A DNA stretch of 64,000 bases, from assembly GCF_900114215.1 (NCBI RefSeq), contig NZ_FOSG01000014.1:62001-126000 (forward strand), written 5' to 3'. Shown here one piece after another: positions 31,819 to 39,675 of the stretch (position 1 is the first letter of the stretch; each line of letters opens with the position of its first letter). Origin of the DNA: Streptomyces mangrovi. Its GTDB lineage: Bacteria > Actinomycetota > Actinomycetes > Streptomycetales > Streptomycetaceae. Under the pieces are notes generated by a model. It ran no database searches. It was not told where the DNA came from and saw only the letters and a list, made by a program, of their open reading frames with translations. The translations under genes and the position numbers were made by a program.

Positions 31819-33555
31819 ATGAGCGACGACGGCGCGCAGGCCGCGTACCAGGGGCGTACGGTCGGCGGCGGGCGCTACCAGCTGCGCGACCTGCTGGGCC
31901 AGGGCGGCATGGCGTCGGTGCACCTGGCCTACGACACGGTGCTCGACCGGCAGGTGGCGGTCAAGACCCTCCACACCGAGCTGGGCCGCGAGCAGTCCTT
32001 CCGGGAGCGCTTCCGCCGCGAGGCGCAGGCGGTCGCCAAGCTGACGCACACCAACATCGTCTCGGTCTTCGACTCCGGCGAGGACGAGATCGACGGCGCG
32101 ACGGTGCCCTACATCGTCATGGAGTACGTCGAGGGCAAGCCGCTGCGCACCGTCCTCGACGAGGACGTGGCCCGGCTCGGGGCGATGCCGAGCGACAAGG
32201 CGCTGACGATCGTCTCCGAGGTGCTCGCCGCACTGGAGGCCAGCCACGAGATGGGCCTGGTGCACCGGGACATCAAGCCGGGCAACGTCATGCTGAACAG
32301 GCGCGGCACGGTCAAGGTGATGGACTTCGGCATCGCCCGCGCCATGCAGTCCGGCGTCACCTCGATGACGCAGACGGGCATGGTCGTCGGCACCCCGCAG
32401 TACCTCTCCCCCGAGCAGGCGCTGGGGCGCGGCGTGGACGCCCGCTCCGACCTGTACTCGGTGGGCATCATGCTCTTCGAACTGCTCACCGGGCGCCTCC
32501 CCTTCGACGCGGACTCGCCGCTGGCCATCGCGTACGCGCACGTCCAGGAGGAGCCGCCCGCACCCTCGTCGATCAACCGGTCGCTGCCCCCGGCCGTGGA
32601 CGCGCTGGTCGCGCGGACGCTGCGGAAGAACCCCAACGAGCGGTTCCCGACGGCCGAGTCGATGCGCCAGGAGTGCGAGCGCGTCCGCAACTCGGTGGTC
32701 GCCTCGAACACCACCCCGCTGATCGCCGGCGGCGCTCCCGGCCCCAACAGCGGCGCGGCCGTCTCCCAGTCGGTCTTCCCGCCGGTGGACGCCCAGGCCA
32801 CCCCGCCGCCGCCGAACGTGCAGCAGCCGTACCAGCCGCACTACGCGCCGGCGGCCGGCTTCGGGGCCGCGGGGCCGGTCCAGCAGGGCTACTCCACACC
32901 GGCGCCGGGCCCGTACGGCCCTCAGGGCGGCGCGCCGACCCCGCCGCCCTACACCGTCTCGCCCCAGCCCCAGCCCTCCGGCGGCGGCAGGAACACCGGG
33001 GTGATCGTCGGATCGGCGGTCGCGGCGATCATCGTCGTCGCCGCCGTGATCATCGCGGTGACGCTCAACGGCGGTGGCGGTGGCGGGGAGGACCCGCGGG
33101 CGGGCGAGTCCCCGGGGCCCGTCCGGACGGCTGAGCAGCCCGCGGGCACCGGCGGGGCCGACTCCGCCGACTCCGGCGGCGGCACAGGTGGCCAGGAGAC
33201 CGACGGCGACAGCGCCGGCACGGACACCGACGACGGCGGAGATGACGGCGGAGATGACGGCTTCAAGGACGAGGACACCTCGAAGACCATCGACCCGGCC
33301 AAGTGCACGGAGGCGTCGGACAGCCTCTTCGACAAGGGCAAGACGAGCATGCCCGACCTGACTTTCAAGCACCTGGACTCGGTCAAGGAGTGCGTCCGCG
33401 AGGCGGGCTGGATCCTGGACGACGTCGAGTACGAGGACGAGAACCTGTACGGGAAGAACACCGTCCTCAAGCAGTCCCCGGAGGCCTACGAGGGCTTCGA
33501 CCCGAAGAAGGACAAGATCACGCTGACCGTCTCCACCGGTCACCCGGAGGGCTGA
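31819..33555 (+). CDS. Membrane Ser/Thr protein kinase with single PASTA-like domain
   Basis: This 578-residue Hanks-type kinase has the catalytic domain at ~18-285 (GQGGMASV, Lys49, HRDIKPGN with Asp151, DFG 169-171, SPEQALG). A Pro/Gln-rich linker precedes one helix (~VGSAVAAIIVVAAVIIAV, residues ~400) and a Gly/Asp-rich stretch. The last ~70 residues (MPDLTFKHLDSVKECVREAG, then NTVLKQSPEAYEGF and KITLTVSTG) show a single divergent PASTA-like fold. PASTA domains bind muropeptides, so this may sense peptidoglycan. ATG at 31819 has a GGGGGAA site. A 3x17-bp repeat and hairpin follow. Confidence 0.9.
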   Translation: MSDDGAQAAYQGRTVGGGRYQLRDLLGQGGMASVHLAYDTVLDRQVAVKTLHTELGREQSFRERFRREAQAVAKLTHTNIVSVFDSGEDEIDGATVPYIVMEYVEGKPLRTVLDEDVARLGAMPSDKALTIVSEVLAALEASHEMGLVHRDIKPGNVMLNRRGTVKVMDFGIARAMQSGVTSMTQTGMVVGTPQYLSPEQALGRGVDARSDLYSVGIMLFELLTGRLPFDADSPLAIAYAHVQEEPPAPSSINRSLPPAVDALVARTLRKNPNERFPTAESMRQECERVRNSVVASNTTPLIAGGAPGPNSGAAVSQSVFPPVDAQATPPPPNVQQPYQPHYAPAAGFGAAGPVQQGYSTPAPGPYGPQGGAPTPPPYTVSPQPQPSGGGRNTGVIVGSAVAAIIVVAAVIIAVTLNGGGGGGEDPRAGESPGPVRTAEQPAGTGGADSADSGGGTGGQETDGDSAGTDTDDGGDDGGDDGFKDEDTSKTIDPAKCTEASDSLFDKGKTSMPDLTFKHLDSVKECVREAGWILDDVEYEDENLYGKNTVLKQSPEAYEGFDPKKDKITLTVSTGHPEG

Positions 33556-33560
33556 CGGCG

Positions 33561-33611
33561 GCGGACGCGAACGAGGGGCGGACGCGAACGAGGGGCGGAC
33601 GCGAACGAGGG
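33561..33611. repeat. Three tandem 17-bp repeats
   Basis: The unit GCGGACGCGAACGAGGG is repeated three times without error just after the kinase stop, running into the terminator hairpin. Confidence 0.92.
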
Positions 33612-33642
33612 GCCGGCACGCGGATCGCGTGCCGGCCCCTCG
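33606..33642. terminator. Bidirectional hairpin terminator
   Basis: A perfect 17-bp inverted repeat (33606-33622 and 33626-33642) with a 3-nt loop lies between the convergent kinase and bpa genes. Confidence 0.88.
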
Positions 33643-33686
33643 CACGTACGGGGTCCGGGCCGCTCGGAGGCGGCCGCTCGGAGATG

Positions 33687-34256
33687 TCAGAGGTAGGGGC
33701 CGCCGGAGCGGATCTGGCCGCCGCGCCCGTCGCCCTCCTCCTCGGGCAGCGCGCCCGCCGGAAGCGCGCGGCGCATCTGCTCCAGCTGGGCGCGGGCCGC
33801 CATCTGCTGGGCGAACAGCGCCGTCTGGATACCGTGGAACAGCCCCTCCAGCCAGCCCACGAGCTGGGCCTGGGCGATCCGCAGCTCGGCGTCGGTGGGC
33901 ACCACGTCGTCGGTGAACGGCAGCGAGATCCGCTCCAGCTCCTCGATCAGCTCGGGCGCCAGACCGTCCTCCAGCTCCTTGACCGAGCTGGCGTGGATCT
34001 CCTTGAGCCGGGCACGGCTGGCCTCGTCCAGGGGAGCCGACTTGACCTCCTCCAGGAGCTGCTTGATCATGCTGCCGATCCGCATGACCTTCGCGGGCTG
34101 CTCGACCATCTCCGTCACGGGGATCTCACGCGGCTCGTCGTCGGAGCCGCCGTCCCCGCTCCTGGGAGCGGCGGTGCTGCCGAGGGCCATTCCGTCCGGC
34201 CCCACGACCAGGACGTGCTGGCCCTCCTGCGAGCGTTCGTTCATCGGCTGAGTCAT
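33687..34256 (-). CDS. bpa: Bacterial proteasome activator
   Basis: This 189-residue protein matches the ATP-independent actinobacterial proteasome activator (Rv3780 in M. tuberculosis). Nearly invariant stretches include MVEQPAKVMRIGSMIKQLL, PLDEASRARLKEIH, AELRIAQAQLVGWLEGLFHG and IQTALFAQQMAARAQLEQMR. Bpa forms a dodecameric ring that docks on the 20S core through a C-terminal penultimate Tyr; here the end is SGGPYL rather than the mycobacterial GQYL, keeping the Tyr-Leu. The N-terminal ~45 residues are disordered. The start was set at 34256 (MTQPMNERS). Confidence 0.95.
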   Translation of the reverse strand: MTQPMNERSQEGQHVLVVGPDGMALGSTAAPRSGDGGSDDEPREIPVTEMVEQPAKVMRIGSMIKQLLEEVKSAPLDEASRARLKEIHASSVKELEDGLAPELIEELERISLPFTDDVVPTDAELRIAQAQLVGWLEGLFHGIQTALFAQQMAARAQLEQMRRALPAGALPEEEGDGRGGQIRSGGPYL

Positions 34257-34275
34257 ACCCCCATTCTGCAATGCC

Positions 34276-34316
34276 CGTCCCCGCGGCCGGAGGGCGATCC
34301 CCCGGGAGCGGGGACG
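34276..34316 (-). terminator. Weak hairpin upstream of bpa
   Basis: CGTCCCCGC (34276-34284) pairs with GCGGGGACG (34308-34316) across a 23-nt loop, downstream of the Pro-rich surface protein gene. Confidence 0.4.
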
Positions 34317-34322
34317 CCCGTC

Positions 34323-34994
34323 TCAGCGCCGCAGCCGCAGGGCGAGCGAGGCCAGGCCCAGACCGAGGAAGGTCAGCCCCGCACCGAGCGGCAGCACCGG
34401 GAGGAGCTGGCCGCCGGTGGCGGGCGTCGCACGGTTCCGGTCGGGCTCCTCGCCGCTTCGGCCGTCGTCGTACACGTAGTCGTCGTAGTGGTCGCCGGCG
34501 CCGCTGCGCCGGTCGACGATCTGCTCGGCCCGGCCCTGGGGGGTCTGCCGCGGCGTGCCCGGCGGACCGGCGGATCCGGTGGGACCGCGCTCCCCGTCGC
34601 CGTCCCCGCCGGGGGCCGTACCGGACGGTTGGCCGGAGGGCTCACCGGAGGTGGGCTCCGGCGTGGGAGTGGGCGTGGACGACGGGTCCGGGCCGGGGGA
34701 GGAGCTGCCCGGCCACGGCGGCAGGGTGAAGCGCGGGGGGCGCTTCGTCTCCTCGGGATCGTCCGGCTCCCGCGGTTCGTCCGGCTCCCCGCTCTCCTGC
34801 GGGTCGTCCGGGTCGTCCGGAGAGGCGGTGGGGGAGGACGAGGACTTGGCCGGGCCCTCCGCCCCGGGCTCCACCCCGTCCCGCGCGCCGCCGGGAACGG
34901 CCGCCACGGCCGCGGACTGCTGGGAGGCCAGGGCGACGGGTGCCGGAACGAGCACCATCGCGCAGGCCAGCAGGGTGATCGCGGCTTCCCTCAC
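34323..34994 (-). CDS. Pro/Asp-rich surface protein with sortase-like C-terminus
   Basis: This 223-residue protein has an N-terminal signal peptide (AAITLLACAMVLVPAPVALAS), about 130 low-complexity residues (DPDDPQESGEPDEPREPDD; SSTPTPTPEPTSGEPSGQPSG), and a C-terminal ATPATGG followed by a hydrophobic helix and RLRR. That end looks like a sortase sorting signal but lacks the Leu of LPxTG/LAxTG, so wall anchoring is uncertain; the helix may simply anchor it. GTG at 34994 was chosen because GGGAGGGGG lies 6 bases upstream. Function unknown. Confidence 0.75.
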   Translation of the reverse strand: MREAAITLLACAMVLVPAPVALASQQSAAVAAVPGGARDGVEPGAEGPAKSSSSPTASPDDPDDPQESGEPDEPREPDDPEETKRPPRFTLPPWPGSSSPGPDPSSTPTPTPEPTSGEPSGQPSGTAPGGDGDGERGPTGSAGPPGTPRQTPQGRAEQIVDRRSGAGDHYDDYVYDDGRSGEEPDRNRATPATGGQLLPVLPLGAGLTFLGLGLASLALRLRR

Positions 34995-35086
34995 CGCTAC
35001 GCCCCCTCCCGTACCAGGCATCGAATGGTGTAACAAGCGTCACACGAACGCGCGGGCCCGGCATCCCGGACCGGCGGACCGGCGTC

Positions 35087-36076
35087 TCAGACGGTGAGGA
35101 CGACCTTGCCCACGTGATCGCTCTCCTCGAGTACCCGGTGAGCCCGGGAGGCATTACTCATCGGCACCGTGCGATCCACGACCGCGCGGACCCGCCCGGC
35201 GGCGATCAGCGGCCAGACGTGCTCCCGCACCGCCGCGACGATCTCCGCCTTCTCCCCCGGCGGGCGGCCGCGCAGCGATGTGGCCGAGACCGTACCGCAC
35301 TTGGCGAGCAGCGCCCCCAGGTTCAACTCCCCCTTGACGCCGCCCTGGAGGCCGATGACGACGATCCGGCCGCCGCGGGCGAGCGCCTTGACGTTCCGCT
35401 CCAGGTACTTGGCGCCGATGATGTCGAGGACGACGTCCGCGCCGCGTCCGCCGGTGGCCGCCCGGACCTCCTCGGCGAAGTCCTGCTCGCGGTAGTCGAT
35501 CAGGACGTCCGCGCCCAGCTCCGCGCAGCGCTCCAGCTTCCTACGGCTGCCCGCGGTGACCGCCACCCGCGCGCCGACGGCCTTGGCGAGCTGGATCGCC
35601 ATGGTGCCGATGCCGCTGGCCCCGCCGTGGACCAGCAGGGTCTCGCCGGGGCGCAGCCTCGCGTGCATGAAGACGTTCGACCAGACCGTGCACACGACCT
35701 CGGGGAGGGCGGCGGCGGTGACCGGGTCGAGCGGGCCGTCGGGAGTGTCGGGCAGCGGCAGGAGCTGGCCGTGCGGCACGACGACCTTCTCCGCGTACCC
35801 GCCGCCGGCGAGCAGCGCGCACACCCCGTCGCCGGCCTTCCAGCCGCCCACACCCGGCCCCAGCTCGGCGATCCGGCCCGCGCACTCCAGCCCGGGATGG
35901 GGCGAGGCGCCCGGGGGCGGGTCGTAGAAGCCCTGCCGCTGGAGGATGTCGGCGCGGTTGACGGCGCCGGCCGCCACCTCGACCAGGACCTCGCCGTCGC
36001 CGGGCACGGGGTCGTCCACCTCCGTCCAGGCGAGGACGTCGGGGCCGCCGGGTTCGGTGATGGTGATCGCGTGCAT
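35087..36076 (-). CDS. NAD(P)H-quinone oxidoreductase (PIG3-type MDR)
   Basis: This 329-residue zinc-free medium-chain dehydrogenase/reductase has the N-terminal GroES-like domain (VEVAAGAVNRADILQRQGFYDPPPG), the NADPH motif HGGASGIGTMAIQLAKA, and the C-terminal VVDRTVPMSNASRAHRVLEES helix. This pattern fits quinone oxidoreductases of the PIG3/TP53I3 group, which reduce ortho-quinones by one electron. It starts 9 bp after the potassium-channel stop, suggesting joint transcription, though a functional link is not obvious. Confidence 0.92.
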   Translation of the reverse strand: MHAITITEPGGPDVLAWTEVDDPVPGDGEVLVEVAAGAVNRADILQRQGFYDPPPGASPHPGLECAGRIAELGPGVGGWKAGDGVCALLAGGGYAEKVVVPHGQLLPLPDTPDGPLDPVTAAALPEVVCTVWSNVFMHARLRPGETLLVHGGASGIGTMAIQLAKAVGARVAVTAGSRRKLERCAELGADVLIDYREQDFAEEVRAATGGRGADVVLDIIGAKYLERNVKALARGGRIVVIGLQGGVKGELNLGALLAKCGTVSATSLRGRPPGEKAEIVAAVREHVWPLIAAGRVRAVVDRTVPMSNASRAHRVLEESDHVGKVVLTV

Positions 36077-36085
36077 GGGGTGACG

Positions 36086-37147
36086 CTACCTCCGCGGGTT
36101 CTCCGAGGGCATGACGGTGGTGGAGGGGGTGGCACGACGGATGACGACGAGGCGGTCGGTGAGCTCCAGGACGGCCGCGTCCGGGTCGTCGTAGCCCAGC
36201 ACCCGGTGGCCGCGCACCACGGAGACCACGAGGTCCTTGCACTCGCGCGGGGAGCGGCCGGCCTCGGCCTTGGTGACCGGGCGCTCGGTGAGGTTCAGCC
36301 CCGTGCCCTGGTGGATCAGGTCCTCCATGACCGCGCCCGCGCTCGGGCTGAGCATGGACATGCCGAGCAGCCGTCCGGCGGCACTGGCGCTGGTGATCAC
36401 GGAGTCCGCGCCGGACTGCCGCAGCAGCGGCGCGTTCTCCTCCTCGCGCACCGCCGCGACGATGCGCAGATTGCGGTTGAGCTGACGGGCGGTGAGCGTC
36501 ACCAGGACCGCGGTGTCGTCGCGCTGGGTGGAGATGACCACCTGGGCCGCCCGCTGCACCTCCGCCTTCAGCAGGACGTCGCTGCGGGTCGCGTCGCCGA
36601 CGACGCCGGTGTAGCCGTCGGCGTTCGCCGCCTCGACGACCTTGCGGCTCGGATCGATTATCACGATCCGCTCCCGGGGGACCCCGGTCGAGATGAGCGT
36701 CTCGGCCGCGGAGCGCCCCTTCGTGCCGAAGCCGATGATGACGGTGTGGTCGCGCAAGGAGGACCTCCAGCGGGCCAGGCGGAACTGCTGGCGGGTCCGC
36801 TCGGCCAGCACCTCCAGGGTGGTGCCGATCAGGATGATCAGGAACAGGACGCGCAGCGGGGTGATGACCAGGACGTTGACCAGCCGGGCGCTGTCGCTGA
36901 CCGGGGCGATGTCGCCGTAGCCGGTCGTGGAGAGGCTGACGGTGGTGTAGTAGAAGCAGTCCAGCAGCGAGACCTCGCCGTCGGCGTTGTCGGTGTAGCC
37001 GTCGCGCTCGAGGTAGACCAGGAACACCGTCACGAGCAGGACGATCAGCGCGGCCACCAGCCGCCGCAGCACCTGCCGCAGCGGCCCGGCCGCGGGCTCG
37101 GGGAGCTGCACGAAGTGCTGCAGCTCTTCGGGCGAGGTGTGGTTCAT
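36086..37147 (-). CDS. Potassium channel with RCK/TrkA-N domain
   Basis: This 353-residue channel has two membrane helices around a pore loop with the K+ selectivity filter TTGYGD, then a cytoplasmic RCK domain (VIIGFGTKGRSAAETLI, Rossmann GxGxxG) and a TrkA-C-like end. This MthK-like two-helix plan forms a tetramer gated by nucleotide or ions. The start ATG at 37147 lies 4 bp after the moeA stop, so it is probably co-transcribed with moeA. Confidence 0.94.
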   Translation of the reverse strand: MNHTSPEELQHFVQLPEPAAGPLRQVLRRLVAALIVLLVTVFLVYLERDGYTDNADGEVSLLDCFYYTTVSLSTTGYGDIAPVSDSARLVNVLVITPLRVLFLIILIGTTLEVLAERTRQQFRLARWRSSLRDHTVIIGFGTKGRSAAETLISTGVPRERIVIIDPSRKVVEAANADGYTGVVGDATRSDVLLKAEVQRAAQVVISTQRDDTAVLVTLTARQLNRNLRIVAAVREEENAPLLRQSGADSVITSASAAGRLLGMSMLSPSAGAVMEDLIHQGTGLNLTERPVTKAEAGRSPRECKDLVVSVVRGHRVLGYDDPDAAVLELTDRLVVIRRATPSTTVMPSENPRR

Positions 37148-37151
37148 GCCG

Positions 37152-38648
37152 TCACGCCCACGGGAGTCTCAGGAGGTGTACACCGGCGCCGGTGGGGACG
37201 CCGCCGGGCGGCACGACCGCCAAAGCGGTGGCCGCCGCGATACCGCGGAGCATCGCGGGGCCGCTGAACCGCAGCGGCCGTACGCCACCGCCATCCTGCA
37301 CGACCGGGACCAGCCGGGTGTCACGGGGGTGGCCCTGGATCTCGCCGAGGAGGGCGGCGGTGGGCAGTGCGTCGTCTCCGGTGCGCTGTTCGGTGCGCGG
37401 TCCGGTGGGCTGTCCGGTGCGCTGTTCGGTGCGCGGTCCGGTGGGCCGCGCTTCGGACGGGCCGGCGCCGGTGGCGGCCCGCAGCAGTGGTTCGGCGAGG
37501 GTGAGCAGCCCGGACACGGCCGCCAGCGGGTTGCCGGGCAGCCCGACCAGATGCGCGCCCGAGGGCAGCCGTGCCAGCAGCATCGGGTGGCCGGGGCGTA
37601 CCCGCACCCCGTCGACCAGCAGCTCCGCCCCCAGGCGGCGCAGGGCCGGGTGGACGTGGTCGACGGGGCCGGCGGCCGTGCCGCCGGTGGTGACGACGAG
37701 GTCGGCGGCGGTCCCCTCCAGCGCGGCGTACAGCGCCCCGGCGTCGTCGCCGAGCCGGCGGGTGGCGGTGACCTCGGCGCCCAGAGCCGTCAGCCAGGGG
37801 CCGACCATCGGGCCGAGCGCGTCGCGGACCCGGCCGCCGGACGGGATGCCGGAGGCCAGCAGCTCGTCGCCCAGCACCAGGATTTCGACGCGGAGACGGC
37901 GTACGACCGGCAGCTCGTCCCAGCCCGCGGCGGCGGCCAGGCCCAGCACGGCCGGGGTGACCGGCGTACCGCCGGGCAGCAGATGGTCGCCCGCCCGGCA
38001 CTCCTGGCCGCGCGGGCGGATGTCCGCGCCGTGCTGGGGCGCGCCGTTCGCACGCAGCCGCCGGTCGCGGACCTCGCCGTACTCGGAGCGCAGTACGGCG
38101 GTGGTGCCGGGCGGGATGCGGGCGCCCGTGGCGATGCGGACGGCGTGGCCGTCCGGGAGCGGGGCCGGGCGGTCGTCGCCGGCCAGGATGCCGTGTGGCG
38201 TGCCGGGGGCTGTGTCTCCGGTGTCTCCGGTGTCTCCGGCGTGCCCGGCGTGCCCGGCGTCCCGCGTGCCGTCCTCGGGGTCGAGCGGCTCCCACGGGCC
38301 GGGCCCGGAGACGGCCCAGCCGTCCATGGCCGAGGTGTCGAACGCCGGCAGATCGGTGAGCGCGGTCAGTGGGGCGGCGAGACGGTGGCCGAGGGCCTCG
38401 TCCAGGGGGACGGTGGCGGGCTCGGCCCGCCGGCCGGCACCGGCGCGGGCGGCGGCGGCACGGGCCGCGGGCCAGTCGCGGTGCCGTGCGCCGTCCCGCG
38501 GGCCGTGGGGGCCGCTCTTCCCGGGAGCCGGGCCGGGTTCCCGGCCCCCGGGCCGGCCGCCACCGCCGGCGGTGCCGTGCGTGTCGCCGTACGTGTCGCC
38601 GCGGCCGTTGGCCAGGGCCAGGGCGTCGGCCAGCTCATCGCCGCTCAT
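37152..38648 (-). CDS. moeA: Molybdopterin molybdenumtransferase MoeA
   Basis: This 498-residue protein has MoeA signatures: PAFDTSAMDGWAV (insertion of Mo into adenylated molybdopterin), AVRIATGARIPPGTTAVL, VLGDELLASG, VVTTGGTAAGPVDHVHPAL and LVGLPGNPLAAVSG. It releases molybdenum cofactor from adenylated molybdopterin. It is longer than typical (~410): the N-terminal ~60 residues are Gly/Pro-rich with no domain, and two low-complexity insertions arise from repeats (AGHAGHAGDTGDTGDT; TGPRTEQRTGQP twice). Start ATG overlaps the mobA-like stop (ATGA). Confidence 0.93.
   Translation of the reverse strand: MSGDELADALALANGRGDTYGDTHGTAGGGGRPGGREPGPAPGKSGPHGPRDGARHRDWPAARAAAARAGAGRRAEPATVPLDEALGHRLAAPLTALTDLPAFDTSAMDGWAVSGPGPWEPLDPEDGTRDAGHAGHAGDTGDTGDTAPGTPHGILAGDDRPAPLPDGHAVRIATGARIPPGTTAVLRSEYGEVRDRRLRANGAPQHGADIRPRGQECRAGDHLLPGGTPVTPAVLGLAAAAGWDELPVVRRLRVEILVLGDELLASGIPSGGRVRDALGPMVGPWLTALGAEVTATRRLGDDAGALYAALEGTAADLVVTTGGTAAGPVDHVHPALRRLGAELLVDGVRVRPGHPMLLARLPSGAHLVGLPGNPLAAVSGLLTLAEPLLRAATGAGPSEARPTGPRTEQRTGQPTGPRTEQRTGDDALPTAALLGEIQGHPRDTRLVPVVQDGGGVRPLRFSGPAMLRGIAAATALAVVPPGGVPTGAGVHLLRLPWA
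37377..37448 (-). repeat. 36-bp in-frame tandem duplication in moeA
   Basis: Two copies of a 36-bp unit (37377-37412 and 37413-37448), differing only in the last two bases, encode a duplicated 12-residue segment (TGPRTEQRTGQP-like) in a surface region of MoeA. Confidence 0.9.
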
Positions 38649-39604
38649 CCGGCGTCCGTTCCCTCTCCGCCGCGGGACTCCCCGCTCCCGCCGGCCTTTC
38701 CCGTCCCCTCCGCCTCCGCGGCACCGGCGGCCTCCGCGGCCCAGCGCCGGGCCAGTTCGGCGGCCTTGCGCGCGGCCTCGGCCACGTCCTCGGGGCTCCC
38801 GCCCGCCCGCGCCGCCGCGTATCCGACGAGGAAGGTCGTCAGCGGGGCGGCGGGCCGGGCCACGCCGTGCGCGGCGTCCCGCGCGAGATCGAGAAGGGCG
38901 GCGGTGTCGACGTCGAGGTCGATACCGAGTTCGGCCTTGGCCGCGGTCATCCATTCGTTCAGCACGCGTCCATGCTCCCTGATGCGGGAGCGGGCCGAGG
39001 CGAGTTCCTCCCAGGTGTCGCAGTCGCGGGCCTCCTCGGGGCCGGCGGGGGCGATGCGGCGCAGCACGAGCTCATCGGTGAGCAACCGCAGGGGGAGGTT
39101 CGCCGGCCGTCCGTGCTCGGCGGTGAGCAGGGCCAGTTCGCGGCGGAGGGACTCGGCACGGTAGGCGCCCAGAAGGGGCTGGGCACACCCGTCGTCCACC
39201 ACGATCGCCCCGTCGGGGGCGTCGGGGCCGGGGGCCGTGCCGTGGTGGATGCCGTGCGTACCGTCCGTGCCGTGCACGGCGTCCAGCAGCGCCCGCACGG
39301 TGGCGGGCGTCAGGAACGGCAGATCGGCGGAGAGCACCAGCACCGTCCCGCTCCCGGTGCGGCGCAGTCCGGCGTCGAGGGCCGCCAGCGGCCCGCCGCC
39401 GGGCGGATCCTCGCGCACCCAGTCCACCGGCCGGGCCGTCGGCCTGCGCGGGCCGACGACCACCGTCCGCGCCGCGTCCGCGCAGGCGTCCAGCACCCGG
39501 TCGAGCAGCGTCCGGCCCCCGACGGTGAGGGCGGGCTTGTCCGCCCCGCCGAGCCGGCGGGCGGCGCCGCCGGCGATGACGACGGCGTCGTACACATGAG
39601 TCAT
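38645..39604 (-). CDS. MobA-like NTP transferase with DUF6457-like C-terminal domain
   Basis: This 319-residue protein has a MobA-type nucleotidyltransferase core: VVIAGGAARRLGGADKPAL (nucleotide loop with Lys), VVVGPRRP, VLVLSADLPFLTPATV and QPLLGAYRAE. The C-terminal ~110 residues (LNEWMTAAKAELGIDLDVDTAALLDLARDAAHG, ending in the TTFLVGYAAARAGG region) match a small domain common in Streptomyces next to MobA proteins. With moeA downstream (4-bp overlap) it likely makes molybdopterin guanine dinucleotide. The domain naming of the C-terminus is from memory and less sure. Confidence 0.85.
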   Translation of the reverse strand: MTHVYDAVVIAGGAARRLGGADKPALTVGGRTLLDRVLDACADAARTVVVGPRRPTARPVDWVREDPPGGGPLAALDAGLRRTGSGTVLVLSADLPFLTPATVRALLDAVHGTDGTHGIHHGTAPGPDAPDGAIVVDDGCAQPLLGAYRAESLRRELALLTAEHGRPANLPLRLLTDELVLRRIAPAGPEEARDCDTWEELASARSRIREHGRVLNEWMTAAKAELGIDLDVDTAALLDLARDAAHGVARPAAPLTTFLVGYAAARAGGSPEDVAEAARKAAELARRWAAEAAGAAEAEGTGKAGGSGESRGGEGTDAG

Positions 39605-39615
39605 GACCCGAGTGT

Positions 39616-39649
39616 GACCCTCTCCGCCCCGGCCCGGGCGGAGAGGGTC
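39616..39649. terminator. Hairpin terminator of the bkd2 operon
   Basis: A perfect 14-bp inverted repeat (39616-39629 and 39636-39649, 6-nt loop) lies downstream of bkdC2 and upstream of the mobA-like gene on the minus strand. Confidence 0.85.
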
Positions 39650-39675
39650 CCCGGCCGGGGCCGGCGGGGGAGGAG

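Noticed and set aside
37152-39164. Long plus-strand frame (675 aa) opposite moeA and the mobA-like gene
   Set aside because: Composition is Gly/Arg/Pro-rich shadow sequence and the minus strand carries clear MoeA and MobA motifs with RBS and overlapping starts.
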